A stretch of DNA of 52,562 nt, from NCBI RefSeq assembly GCF_022206305.1, contig NZ_JAKOIW010000025.1:1-52562 (forward strand). The letters are read 5' to 3'. The position numbers were made by a program, and so were the translations under genes. The DNA comes from Gordonia sp. 'Campus' (GTDB lineage Bacteria > Actinomycetota > Actinomycetes > Mycobacteriales > Mycobacteriaceae). Shown here one piece after another: positions 34,311 through 43,826 of this stretch; within the stretch, counting starts at the first letter, position 1, and each line of letters begins with the position of its first letter. The notes beneath the pieces are model-generated. The model had not been told where the DNA came from. It saw only the letters and a program-made list of their open reading frames with translations, and ran no database searches.

Positions 34311-34562
34311 ATGGATCCAATGATTGGCCTCGGCGCACTCATCGGTGGCGGCCTGATCATGGCCGGTGGCGCCGTCGGTGCCGGTATCGGTAACGGTCTC
34401 GCCGGTAGCCAGCTGATCGCCGGTATCGCCCGTCAGCCGGAGGCACAGGGTCGCCTGTTCACCCCGTTCTTCATCACCGTCGGTCTGGTCGAGGCGGCCT
34501 ACTTCATCAACCTGGCCTTCATGGCGCTCTTCGTGTTCGCCACCCCGATCAGCGCCGGCTGA
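34311..34562 (+). CDS. atpE: ATP synthase subunit c (Fo rotor)
   Basis: The 83-residue two-helix hairpin forms the proton-carrying ring. Gly-rich helix 1 ends before the polar loop RQPEAQG (41-47), and the proton-carrying Glu61 is in VGLVEAAYFINLAF. Residues corresponding to the bedaquiline pocket of the mycobacterial ring, Glu61, Ala63 and Ile66, are the same here, but position 28, Asp in M. tuberculosis from memory, is Asn. A 138-base gap with a small hairpin (34270-34288) and an AAAGGGA ribosome-binding site precede the ATG. Confidence 0.97.
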   Translation: MDPMIGLGALIGGGLIMAGGAVGAGIGNGLAGSQLIAGIARQPEAQGRLFTPFFITVGLVEAAYFINLAFMALFVFATPISAG

Positions 34563-34609
34563 TCGTCGCTCTCCCTTTTGTCGCCGAGTAGAAACGACAC
34601 CTCACCACA

Positions 34610-35098
34610 ATGACGCTTGCTGCAGAGAACTTCCTGCTTCCGAATGGAACGTTCTTCGTTGTCCTGCTCATCTTCGTGATTTTGCTGCTGGTCATCCGCA
34701 AGTTCGTGGTTCCGCCGATTCAGCAGGTCCTCGAGGAGCGGGACGAGATGATCCACCGCACCGCGGAGGACAATCGGACTGCCGCCGCCGAATTCGAGGA
34801 TGCGGACGTTCAGTTCCGTTCGCTCCTCAAGGAGGCGCGCGGTGAGGCCACCGCCAAGCGCGACGAAGCTCGCGCCCAGGGCCGTGAACAGCTGAACGAG
34901 ATGAAGCAAGCAGCGTCCGCCGAGGCCGACGCCGCCCTGCAATCGACCAGCTCCGAGCTGTCGACGCAGGGTGAGCAGGCCGCCTCGACGGCTGCAGCTG
35001 ATGTGGACGCACTCGCCAAGACCCTCGCGGCGCGTGTGCTCGGTGTCGACTCGGCCTCTCTTTCCGAAACCCGATCGACGAGCGGAGCGGTGAACTGA
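34610..35098 (+). CDS. atpF: ATP synthase subunit b (Fo stator)
   Basis: The 162-residue protein has one N-terminal membrane helix (about residues 8-27, FFVVLLIFVILLLVIRKFVV) and a long Glu/Ala/Arg-rich coiled coil that forms one strand of the peripheral stalk. Two b-type chains are encoded here: this one and the N-terminal part of the next gene. Confidence 0.95.
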   Translation: MTLAAENFLLPNGTFFVVLLIFVILLLVIRKFVVPPIQQVLEERDEMIHRTAEDNRTAAAEFEDADVQFRSLLKEARGEATAKRDEARAQGREQLNEMKQAASAEADAALQSTSSELSTQGEQAASTAAADVDALAKTLAARVLGVDSASLSETRSTSGAVN

Positions 35099-35100
35099 CC

Positions 35101-36525
35101 ATGGCTGCCAACACTGAGACCGAATCCGGCCAGGGGCCCATCGGCACCTGGCTGCACGACATCGGTGCTGCGTTCGACCCTGCGATCTTCATCGCTCAGC
35201 TCTTCGGCTTCGCGGTCATCCTCTTCCTGCTCTGGAAGTACGTCCGCCCGCCCGTGCAGAAGATGATGCGCGATCGACAGGAGACCGTGCGCCAGCAACT
35301 CGCCGACAGCGAGGCCGCTGCCAAACGTGTCGCCGACGGCAAGAAGGCACGCGAGAAGGCCGTGGCCGAGGCCCGTGCCGAGGCCGAGCAGATGAAGAAG
35401 GACGCCGAGGCTGATGCCGAGGCGATCACCTCCGATATCCGCGCCCAGGCCGACCACGAGGTCAAGCGCATCTCCGAGCACGGCCGCAATCAGGTCGCGC
35501 TGGTGCGGGCCAACCTCGTGCGACAGCTGCGCACCGACCTCGGTCTCACCGCGGTCGACAAGGCGGGCGAGATCGTCCGTAACCACCTCGCCGACGACTC
35601 GGCCCAGGCGGCCAGCGTCGACCGGGTCATCGACGAGCTCGAGCAGATGTCCTCGGGTTCGGCGAGTTCGGTCGCCTCGAGCGCGCAGCTCGTCGGCCTG
35701 CACGCCATGCGTGCGGCGAGTCGTGACGCCGCCCTCGCGGTGTCCGAGCAGTTCGACTCCGCGGCAAGCGATCTCGACGGATCGGCGCTCGCAGCGGCGT
35801 CAGGCGACCTCACCGCGGCCATCAACTTCCTCAACGACAACCCGGTGCTGCGCAAGCGGCTCGTCGAGGACGACGAGAACCCCGAGGGCAAGAAGGCCCT
35901 GGTCCACAACCTGTTCGACGGCAAGGTCGCTCCGGTCGTGGTCGAGGTCCTCGCGACCGCGTCGAGCCATCGGTGGTCGTCGTCGAGTGACTATGTGATC
36001 GGTCTGCGCCGGCAGAACTCGCTGATCGTGCTGACCGCCGCCGAACGCGACGGGGTCATCGAGCAGGTCGAGGACGAACTGTTCCGCGTGAGCCGCGTCC
36101 TCGAAGCCAATCCGCAGCTCGCCTCGCTGCTGTCGGAGCACGGCAAGGATGCCGACAAGCGGGTCGATCTGCTGCAGAAGCTGGTGGGCGAGAAGGTCCA
36201 CACGCACACCTGGACGCTGCTGTCGTCGACCATCCGGCTGCTGCAGGGTCAGGCAGCCGACGTCGCCATCGACCAGCTCGCCGAGCTGGCCGCCGCGCGC
36301 CGCGGCGAGTCGGTCGCCCACGTGGTGTCCGCCTCCGAACTGTCGGACGCCCAGATCGATCGTCTGTCGAGCGTGCTCGGCGGAATCTACGGACGGACCA
36401 TCTCGGTGCAGACCGAGGTCGCACCGGAACTGCTCGGCGGACTCCGGATCAGCGTCGGCGACGAGGTCATCGACGCCGATGTCGCGACACGCCTGGCCAA
36501 GGCCGCGGAAACGCTCCCGCGCTGA
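35101..36525 (+). CDS. atpH: ATP synthase b-delta fusion subunit
   Basis: The 474-residue protein joins a second b-type stalk helix to the delta subunit, an arrangement of Mycobacteriales. A membrane helix (about residues 26-44, IAQLFGFAVILFLLWKYV) leads to a coiled coil up to about 200. The delta (OSCP) domain follows and ends in the conserved GGLRISVGDEVIDADVATRLAKAAE. The ATG lies two bases after the atpF stop. The protein ties the stator stalk to the top of F1. In M. tuberculosis the equivalent gene is Rv1307. Confidence 0.95.
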   Translation: MAANTETESGQGPIGTWLHDIGAAFDPAIFIAQLFGFAVILFLLWKYVRPPVQKMMRDRQETVRQQLADSEAAAKRVADGKKAREKAVAEARAEAEQMKKDAEADAEAITSDIRAQADHEVKRISEHGRNQVALVRANLVRQLRTDLGLTAVDKAGEIVRNHLADDSAQAASVDRVIDELEQMSSGSASSVASSAQLVGLHAMRAASRDAALAVSEQFDSAASDLDGSALAAASGDLTAAINFLNDNPVLRKRLVEDDENPEGKKALVHNLFDGKVAPVVVEVLATASSHRWSSSSDYVIGLRRQNSLIVLTAAERDGVIEQVEDELFRVSRVLEANPQLASLLSEHGKDADKRVDLLQKLVGEKVHTHTWTLLSSTIRLLQGQAADVAIDQLAELAAARRGESVAHVVSASELSDAQIDRLSSVLGGIYGRTISVQTEVAPELLGGLRISVGDEVIDADVATRLAKAAETLPR

Positions 36526-36598
36526 CGACCAGCACCACGAACACCCGAACACCACAGAGCCTCAGAGCCTCAGAGCCCACAAGGAAAGACGAGAACCC

Positions 36599-38227
36599 AT
36601 GGCGGAGTTGACGATCTCACCAGACGAGATTAAGGGAGCGATCGAGCAGTACGTCTCGTCGTTCGAAGCCGAAGCGTCGCGTGACGAGGTCGGCGTGATC
36701 ACCGATACCTCGGACGGCATCGCTCACGTCGGCGGCCTCCCGAGCGCGATGGCCAACGAGCTCCTCGAGTTCCCCGGCGGCGTCCTCGGCGTCGCGCTGA
36801 ACCTCGACGAAGACGAGATCGGCGCCGTCATCCTGGGTGACTACGAGTCGCTGGAAGAGGGCCAGCAGGTCAGCCGCACCGGCGACGTGCTCTCGGTGCC
36901 CGTCGGTGACGCGTTCCTCGGACGCGTCGTCAACCCGCTAGGCGCCCCGATCGACGGCCAGGGCGACATCGAGGCCGAGGAGCAGCGCGTCCTCGAGCTG
37001 CAGGCCGCCTCGGTGCTCGAGCGCCAGCCGGTCGAGGAGTCCCTCGCCACCGGCATCAAGGCCATCGACGCCATGACCGCCATCGGCCGTGGCCAGCGCC
37101 AGCTGGTCATCGGCGACCGCAAGACCGGCAAGACCGCGGTCTGCATCGACGCGATCCTGAACCAGAAGGCCAACTGGGAGACCGGCGACCCGACCAAGCA
37201 GGTCCGCTGCATCTACGTGGCGATCGGTCAGAAGGGTTCGACCATCGCGGGCGTCAAGTCGGCACTCGAAGAGGCCGGCGCGATGGAGTACACCACCATC
37301 GTCGCGGCCCCCGCCTCCGACTCGGCCGGCTTCAAGTGGCTCGCCCCGTACACCGGTTCGGCCATCGGTCAGCACTGGATGTACCAGGGCAAGCACGTCC
37401 TCATCGTGTTCGACGACCTGACCAAGCAGGCCGAGGCCTACCGCGCGATCTCGCTGCTGCTGCGTCGCCCGCCGGGCCGCGAGGCATACCCCGGTGACGT
37501 CTTCTACTTGCACTCGCGTCTGCTGGAGCGTTGCGCCAAGCTGTCCGACGAGCTCGGCGGCGGTTCGATGACCGGCCTGCCGATCATCGAGACCAAGGCC
37601 AACGACGTCTCGGCGTTCATCCCGACCAACGTCATCTCGATCACCGACGGTCAGGTCTTCCTGGAGTCGGACCTCTTCAACAAGGGCGTCCGTCCCGCCA
37701 TCAACGTCGGTACCTCGGTGTCGCGCGTCGGTGGTGCCGCACAGACCAAGGGCCTCAAGAAGGTGTCGGGCTCGCTGCGTCTGGAGCTGGCCCAGTTCCG
37801 CGAGCTGGAGGCCTTCTCGGCCTTCGCCTCCGACCTCGACGATGCGTCGAAGGCGCAGCTCGAGCGCGGTGCGCGCTGGGTCGAGATGCTGAAGCAGGAC
37901 CAGTACAGCCCGTTCTCGGTCGAGGATCAGATCGTGTCGATCTACCTCTGCGGTGAAGGCCACTACGACTCGGTCCCGGTCGACGACGTGCGCAACTTCG
38001 AGACCCAGCTGCTGAGCCACCTCCACCACAACGCCAAGGGTGTCTACGACTCGATCGCCGGCGGCAAGGCACTCGCCGACGACCAGGCCGAGGCCCTCGT
38101 CGCCGAGACCAACAAGTTCAAGAACGGCTACCTCACCCATGACGGACGACGCGTCGTCAACGAGGCCGAGGCCGAGGCGATGGATGCCGACAACGTCGAG
38201 AACGAAGAGATCAAGATCCGCAAGTGA
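36599..38227 (+). CDS. atpA: ATP synthase subunit alpha (F1)
   Basis: The 542-residue subunit is the regulatory nucleotide-binding chain of F1. It has Walker A GDRKTGKTAV (about residues 175-184), VFDDLTKQAEAYR (about 274), SLLLRRPPGREAYPGDVFYLHSRLLERCA and the Arg-finger region SVSRVGGAAQ (about 374). It ends with the extra C-terminal tail (about 515-542, acidic and lysine-rich) found in mycobacterial alpha, where it helps suppress ATP hydrolysis. ATG 36599 matches the family start. Confidence 0.96.
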   Translation: MAELTISPDEIKGAIEQYVSSFEAEASRDEVGVITDTSDGIAHVGGLPSAMANELLEFPGGVLGVALNLDEDEIGAVILGDYESLEEGQQVSRTGDVLSVPVGDAFLGRVVNPLGAPIDGQGDIEAEEQRVLELQAASVLERQPVEESLATGIKAIDAMTAIGRGQRQLVIGDRKTGKTAVCIDAILNQKANWETGDPTKQVRCIYVAIGQKGSTIAGVKSALEEAGAMEYTTIVAAPASDSAGFKWLAPYTGSAIGQHWMYQGKHVLIVFDDLTKQAEAYRAISLLLRRPPGREAYPGDVFYLHSRLLERCAKLSDELGGGSMTGLPIIETKANDVSAFIPTNVISITDGQVFLESDLFNKGVRPAINVGTSVSRVGGAAQTKGLKKVSGSLRLELAQFRELEAFSAFASDLDDASKAQLERGARWVEMLKQDQYSPFSVEDQIVSIYLCGEGHYDSVPVDDVRNFETQLLSHLHHNAKGVYDSIAGGKALADDQAEALVAETNKFKNGYLTHDGRRVVNEAEAEAMDADNVENEEIKIRK

Positions 38228-38271
38228 TCTCGACGTCAACGGACATTGCGATAAGGAAGGGGTGAGGGCTC

Positions 38272-39195
38272 ATGGCCAGCATTCGTGAGCTGCGCTCACG
38301 CATCCGGTCGGTCCAGTCGACCAAGAAGATCACCAAGGCGCAGGAGCTGATCGCGACCTCGCGCATCACCAAGGCGCAGGGACGGGTGGCCGCGGCCAAG
38401 CCGTACTCGCAGGAGATGACCGCGGTGCTCTCCGAGCTCGCGAGCAACTCGGGATCACTGGACAACCCGCTGCTCAACGAGCGGGAGAATCCCAAGCGCG
38501 CGGCGATCCTGGTCGTGACCAGTGACCGAGGCATGTGCGGCGGTTACAACGCCAACGTGCTGAAGGCGACCCGCGAACTCATCGCGCTCCTGCGCGACGA
38601 GGGCAAAGAAGCGGTGCTGTTCGTCATGGGCCGGAAGGGCGTGGGCTTCTTCAGCTTCCGCGGCCTCGAGGTCTCGGATTCCTGGACGGGCTTCTCCGAG
38701 TCGCCGCAGTACTCCGACGCCGCGACTGCGACGAGCTTCCTCGTGGACCTCTTCCAGGCCGGTTCGGGGACCGAGGTCGAGCGCCCGGGCGGCGACGGCA
38801 CCCTCGAGGGTGTCGACGAACTGCACCTGGTCTACACCCGGTTCCAGTCGATGCTCGCCCAGGTGCCCGAGGTCCGGCGGGTCGCCCCGCTGGTCGTCTC
38901 CGAAGACGATGACTCGTCCGACGACACCGCATCGCGCAACTACACCTTCGAGCCGGGTGCGGAGGCGCTGCTCGACGCGCTGCTGCCGAAGTACGTGGCG
39001 ACGCGGGTCTACGCGGCGCTGCTGGACTCGTCGGCATCGGAATCGGCGGCACGCCGTACCGCGATGAAGGCCGCGACCGACAACGCCGAGGAACTGTCCA
39101 AGTCGCTGTCACGCGAGGCGAACCAGCTCCGCCAGGCCCAGATCACCCAGGAAATCAGCGAGATCGTCGGCGGCTCGAGCGCACTGGCCAACTAG
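38272..39195 (+). CDS. atpG: ATP synthase subunit gamma (F1 rotor)
   Basis: The 307-residue central shaft has the N-terminal helix MASIRELRSRIRSVQSTKKITKA and the C-terminal helix RRTAMKAATDNAEEL, which form the coiled coil inside F1. Residues about 163-180 (AGSGTEVERPGGDGTLEG) form an extra loop in the position of the mycobacterial gamma insertion that has been linked to blocking hydrolysis. Confidence 0.95.
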   Translation: MASIRELRSRIRSVQSTKKITKAQELIATSRITKAQGRVAAAKPYSQEMTAVLSELASNSGSLDNPLLNERENPKRAAILVVTSDRGMCGGYNANVLKATRELIALLRDEGKEAVLFVMGRKGVGFFSFRGLEVSDSWTGFSESPQYSDAATATSFLVDLFQAGSGTEVERPGGDGTLEGVDELHLVYTRFQSMLAQVPEVRRVAPLVVSEDDDSSDDTASRNYTFEPGAEALLDALLPKYVATRVYAALLDSSASESAARRTAMKAATDNAEELSKSLSREANQLRQAQITQEISEIVGGSSALAN

Positions 39196-39263
39196 CCCGC
39201 GCTGCCATCGACACCGGCCCGACGAGACCCATACTTCGATAAAGAGGAAGTGACCCAAGCACC

Positions 39264-40712
<1,449 letters not shown>

Positions 40713-40721
40713 CGGTTCGCC

Positions 40722-41102
40722 ATGGCTGAGAAGTCCTTCCACGTGGAGGTTGTCTCCGCGGATCAGAGCTTGTACTCGGGTGAGGCCACGTTCCTGATCG
40801 CGCAGACGACCGTCGGCGAGCTGGGTGTCCTGGCCAACCACGAACCGCTTCTGGGACAGCTCGTCCCGGGCGGCTTCGTGGTCATCGTCGAGGAGGGTGG
40901 CAAGCGTCGTGCGGCAGCAGTCGAGGGCGGGTTCCTCTCCGTCACCGGCGAGGCCGTCACGGTGCTGGCGGAATCGGCCGACTGGGCCGACGACGTCGAT
41001 CTCAACGCGGAGAAGACCGCGCTCGACGAAGCCGAGCCGGATTCCCCCGAGTACCACCGTGCTCACGCGCGTCTGACTGCGGCACAACACCTTTCGAAGT
41101 AG
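40722..41102 (+). CDS. atpC: ATP synthase subunit epsilon (F1)
   Basis: The 126-residue subunit has an N-terminal beta-sandwich with FHVEVVSADQSLYSGEATFLIAQTTVGELGVLANHEPLLGQL. A short C-terminal helical part (about 88-126) matches the shortened mycobacterial form. It starts nine bases after atpD and ends the operon. Confidence 0.96.
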   Translation: MAEKSFHVEVVSADQSLYSGEATFLIAQTTVGELGVLANHEPLLGQLVPGGFVVIVEEGGKRRAAAVEGGFLSVTGEAVTVLAESADWADDVDLNAEKTALDEAEPDSPEYHRAHARLTAAQHLSK

Positions 41103-41133
41103 CTCACGCCGCGCGAGCGGTGAGTTCATGCAC

Positions 41134-41182
41134 ACGACCTCGGCCGGTCATCGGGATGTCACCGATGACCGGCCGAGGTCGT
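41134..41182 (+). terminator. Terminator of the atp operon
   Basis: A perfect 21-base-pair stem (41134-41154 with 41162-41182, core GACCTCGGCCGGTC) closes a seven-base loop 31 bases after the atpC stop. A short outer pairing, CATGCAC with GTGCATG, can extend it. There is no T-run, only TTCG after the stem. Confidence 0.85.
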
Positions 41183-41318
41183 TCGCGTCACGCGTGCATG
41201 GTCTGGCATGCTTGTGGCACAGCCCCGTCCCAGGTTTACGCAGCCCACGTCGTCGTCTTGAGCCCCACCGGGTTCGACGCCTTCGCGTATCCGTGGTGAC
41301 TGCCCAAAGGAGTAGGTG

Positions 41319-41759
41319 ATGTCGCTGCCGGTCGTGTTGCTCATTGTGCTGCTGGCTGTTGCGGTCGTCGTCTGTGTCCTGCTCGCGACGCGCCTGGTTC
41401 AGCTGCGCAGGGCAGGCACCCCGGTGCTGCTCCGGTCGGTTCCGGCGGCGGTGGACGAGGGGTGGCGGCACGGGACCGTTCACTACAGCGACAACTCGCT
41501 GCGCTACTACCGCCTCACGTCGCTGCGGCCGGGTCCGTCGGTGACGTTCGCACGTCAGGGTCTGGAGATCTCGGGGCGTCGTGGGCCCGAGGGGACCGAG
41601 GCGGAGATCCTCGACGGGATGCTGATCCTCCAGGTGCAGACCGCGGGCCAACCGGACAACGATTACGAACTCGCCATGGGACCGGGCGCGGTCACGGCCT
41701 TCCAGTCGTGGCTGGAGTCGCGTCAGTCCTCGCGGTCTCAGCGCCGCAAGAGCGCGTAG
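41319..41759 (+). CDS. DUF2550 membrane-anchored protein
   Basis: The 146-residue protein has one N-terminal membrane helix (about residues 3-25, LPVVLLIVLLAVAVVVCVLLA). A soluble domain follows with GWRHGTVHYSDNSLRYYRLTSLRPGPS, ISGRRGPEGTEA and the final AVTAFQSWLESR, characteristic of the DUF2550 family that follows atpC in Mycobacteriales (Rv1312 in M. tuberculosis). Function unknown. ATG 41319 is chosen over GTG 41316 because GGAG is six bases from it. Confidence 0.88.
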   Translation: MSLPVVLLIVLLAVAVVVCVLLATRLVQLRRAGTPVLLRSVPAAVDEGWRHGTVHYSDNSLRYYRLTSLRPGPSVTFARQGLEISGRRGPEGTEAEILDGMLILQVQTAGQPDNDYELAMGPGAVTAFQSWLESRQSSRSQRRKSA

Positions 41760-41769
41760 ACGCCGCCGT

Positions 41770-42375
41770 TCAGCGAGCGGGGCGTTCTCGGTTGCCGCCG
41801 GGCACCCACTTCACGTCGCCAGGCGAACCCTGCGCGGTGCGATTCGCCACCCGCGAGAGGATGAACAGCAGGTCGGACAGCCGGTTGAGGTATTTCGCCG
41901 GCAACACGCTGGTGTTGTCCGGGTGTGCGTCCACGGCTGCCCACGCCGACCGTTCGGCTCGGCGGACGACCGTGCGCGCCTGGTGGAGAAGAGCGGCCAG
42001 CGGTGTCCCGCCCGGCAGGATGAACGAGTCCAGCGCGGGAAGGTCGGCCCCGAACCGGTCGCACCACGTCTCGAGCGCATCGATGTAATCCTGGGCGATC
42101 CGCAGCGGCGGGTACTCGGGGTCCTCGATGACCGGCGTGGAGAGGTCCGCCCCGGCGTCGAACAGGTCGTTCTGGACGGTGCGCAGTACGACGCGGATCT
42201 CCTCGGGAACGTCCTCGCCCAGGGCGAGGGCCACACCGATGACCGCGTTCGCCTCGTCGCAGTCGGCGTAGGCGACGACGCGCGGGTCCGTCTTCGGCAC
42301 ACGGGAGAAGTCACTGAGTCCGGTGGAACCGTCATCGCCGGTCCGGGTGTAGATCCTCGTCAGGTGTACCGCCAT
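41770..42375 (-). CDS. ATP:cob(I)alamin adenosyltransferase, PduO type
   Basis: The 201-residue enzyme makes adenosylcobalamin by moving the adenosyl group of ATP to cob(I)alamin. It starts with the ATP-binding motif TRIYTRTGDDGSTGL (residues 6-20), continues with VAYADCDEANAVIGVA (about 34) and DSFILPGGTPLAALLHQARTVVRRAERSAW (about 115), and ends NRLSDLLFILSRVAN. All PduO signatures are present. It converges on the DUF2550 gene (10-base gap) and diverges from murA, as in M. tuberculosis (Rv1314c/Rv1315). Confidence 0.95.
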   Translation of the reverse strand: MAVHLTRIYTRTGDDGSTGLSDFSRVPKTDPRVVAYADCDEANAVIGVALALGEDVPEEIRVVLRTVQNDLFDAGADLSTPVIEDPEYPPLRIAQDYIDALETWCDRFGADLPALDSFILPGGTPLAALLHQARTVVRRAERSAWAAVDAHPDNTSVLPAKYLNRLSDLLFILSRVANRTAQGSPGDVKWVPGGNRERPAR

Positions 42376-42431
42376 GCGTTGAATGTACTGCGTCGGTGGG
42401 ACGTCGGACGGGGGCGGTTAAGGTGGCACTC

Positions 42432-43688
42432 GTGAGCGATCGGTTTCTGGTGTCGGGCGGGGCACGTCTGTCGGGCGAGGTGTCGGTGGGCGGCGCCAAG
42501 AACAGCGTTCTCAAACTCATGGCCGCCGCCTTGCTCGCCGAAGGGACGACGACGCTGACCAATGCGCCGGAGATCGCCGATGTGCCGTTGATGGCCGACG
42601 TGTTGCGCGGCCTCGGGGCCGTCGTCGAGCAGAACGGCGACACGGTCACGATCACCGCGCCGGCCGAACCCAAATACCACGCCGATTTCGCGGCGGTTCG
42701 CCAGTTCCGCGCGTCGGTGTGCGTGCTCGGTCCGCTGATGGCTCGCTGCCATCGGGCCGTGGTGGCACTTCCGGGCGGGGACGCGATCGGATCGCGGCCG
42801 CTCGACATGCACCAGGCCGGCTTGCGCGCACTGGGTGCGACCAGTTCGATCGAGCACGGTTGTGTGGTTGCCGAGGCCGATGCGCTGATCGGCGCACCGA
42901 TCGCACTCGAGTTCCCGTCGGTCGGCGCGACCGAGAACATCCTGATGGCCGCGGTGCTCGCCGAGGGGCAGACGACGATCGACAATGCCGCGCGCGAGCC
43001 GGAGATCGTCGATCTGTGCGAGATGCTGCAGCAGATGGGTGCGCAGATCGAGGGCGCCGGGACGTCGACACTGACCGTGGTGGGGGTGGAACGGCTGCAT
43101 CCGACCACACATCGAGTGGTCGGCGACCGTATCGTCGGCGCCACCTGGGGGATCGCGGCCGCGATGACCCGCGGCGACGTGACGGTACGTGGCGTGAAAC
43201 CAGCGCATCTCCAGCTGGTCCTGAACAAGCTCGTCGACGCCGGTGCCGTCGTCGACACCTTCGACGACGGCTTCCGGGTCCGGCACGACCGCCGTCCGAC
43301 AGCGGTCAACGTGTCCACGCTGCCGTTCCCGGGTTTTCCCACCGACCTGCAACCGATGGCGATCGGTCTTGCCGCGATCTCCGAGGGCATGTCGGTCATC
43401 ACCGAGAACGTCTTCGAGGCTCGGTTCCGGTTCGTCGAGGAGATGGTGCGCCTCGGTGCTGATGCGCGGACCGACGGTCACCATGCGGTCATCCGCGGCA
43501 TCGAACGACTCTCGAGTGCTCCGGTGTGGTGTTCGGACATCCGCGCCGGCGCCGGGCTGGTCCTGGCCGGGCTCGTCGCCGACGGGGTGACCGAGGTACA
43601 CGACGTCGAGCACATCGACCGTGGCTACCCGCATTTCGTGGAAATCCTGCGCAGCCTCGGCGGCGAGATCGAGCGCGTGAGCGACTGA
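42432..43688 (+). CDS. murA: UDP-GlcNAc 1-carboxyvinyltransferase with Asp117
   Basis: The 418-residue enzyme adds enolpyruvate to UDP-GlcNAc, the first committed step of peptidoglycan synthesis. It has GGAKNSVLKLMAA (residues 20-32), RASVCVLGPL (93-102), VALPGGDAIGSRPLDMH (111-127) and LSSAPVWCSDIRAGAGLVLAG near the end. The loop residue that is Cys115 in E. coli, the fosfomycin target, is Asp117 here, as in mycobacteria. GTG 42432 is used because AAGGTGG precedes it by five bases and the length equals the mycobacterial enzyme. Confidence 0.97.
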   Translation: MSDRFLVSGGARLSGEVSVGGAKNSVLKLMAAALLAEGTTTLTNAPEIADVPLMADVLRGLGAVVEQNGDTVTITAPAEPKYHADFAAVRQFRASVCVLGPLMARCHRAVVALPGGDAIGSRPLDMHQAGLRALGATSSIEHGCVVAEADALIGAPIALEFPSVGATENILMAAVLAEGQTTIDNAAREPEIVDLCEMLQQMGAQIEGAGTSTLTVVGVERLHPTTHRVVGDRIVGATWGIAAAMTRGDVTVRGVKPAHLQLVLNKLVDAGAVVDTFDDGFRVRHDRRPTAVNVSTLPFPGFPTDLQPMAIGLAAISEGMSVITENVFEARFRFVEEMVRLGADARTDGHHAVIRGIERLSSAPVWCSDIRAGAGLVLAGLVADGVTEVHDVEHIDRGYPHFVEILRSLGGEIERVSD

Positions 43689-43689
43689 A

Positions 43690-43707
43690 CCTGTCCGATC
43701 GGGCAGG
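43690..43707 (+). terminator. Hairpin after murA
   Basis: CCTGTCC (43690-43696), loop GATC and GGGCAGG (43701-43707) form a seven-pair stem (one T-G pair) right after the murA stop codon. There is no T-run. Confidence 0.45.
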
Positions 43708-43766
43708 CAACGGCCCCTCCCCGCGGGTGTATCCCCGTCGAGTAGGGTCAGGACCCCTTGTCGCGG

Positions 43767-43813
43767 TTGTGATCTGGGCGACATTCTCGTTGTGACAGAC
43801 CCAACCGTCACAA
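43767..43813 (+). promoter_or_regulatory. Half-site cluster and inverted repeat before the methanol dehydrogenase gene
   Basis: TTGTGA occurs at 43767-43772 and 43790-43795 and its complement TCACAA at 43808-43813. The last two belong to an exact inverted repeat TTGTGAC-N10-GTCACAA (43790-43813), whose right arm runs into the AAGGAG ribosome-binding site (43812-43817). They could bind the NarL-type regulator encoded downstream, or form a hairpin that hides the ribosome-binding site. A -10-like TAGGGT is at 43743-43748. Confidence 0.5.
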
Positions 43814-43826
43814 GGAGTTCACCACC

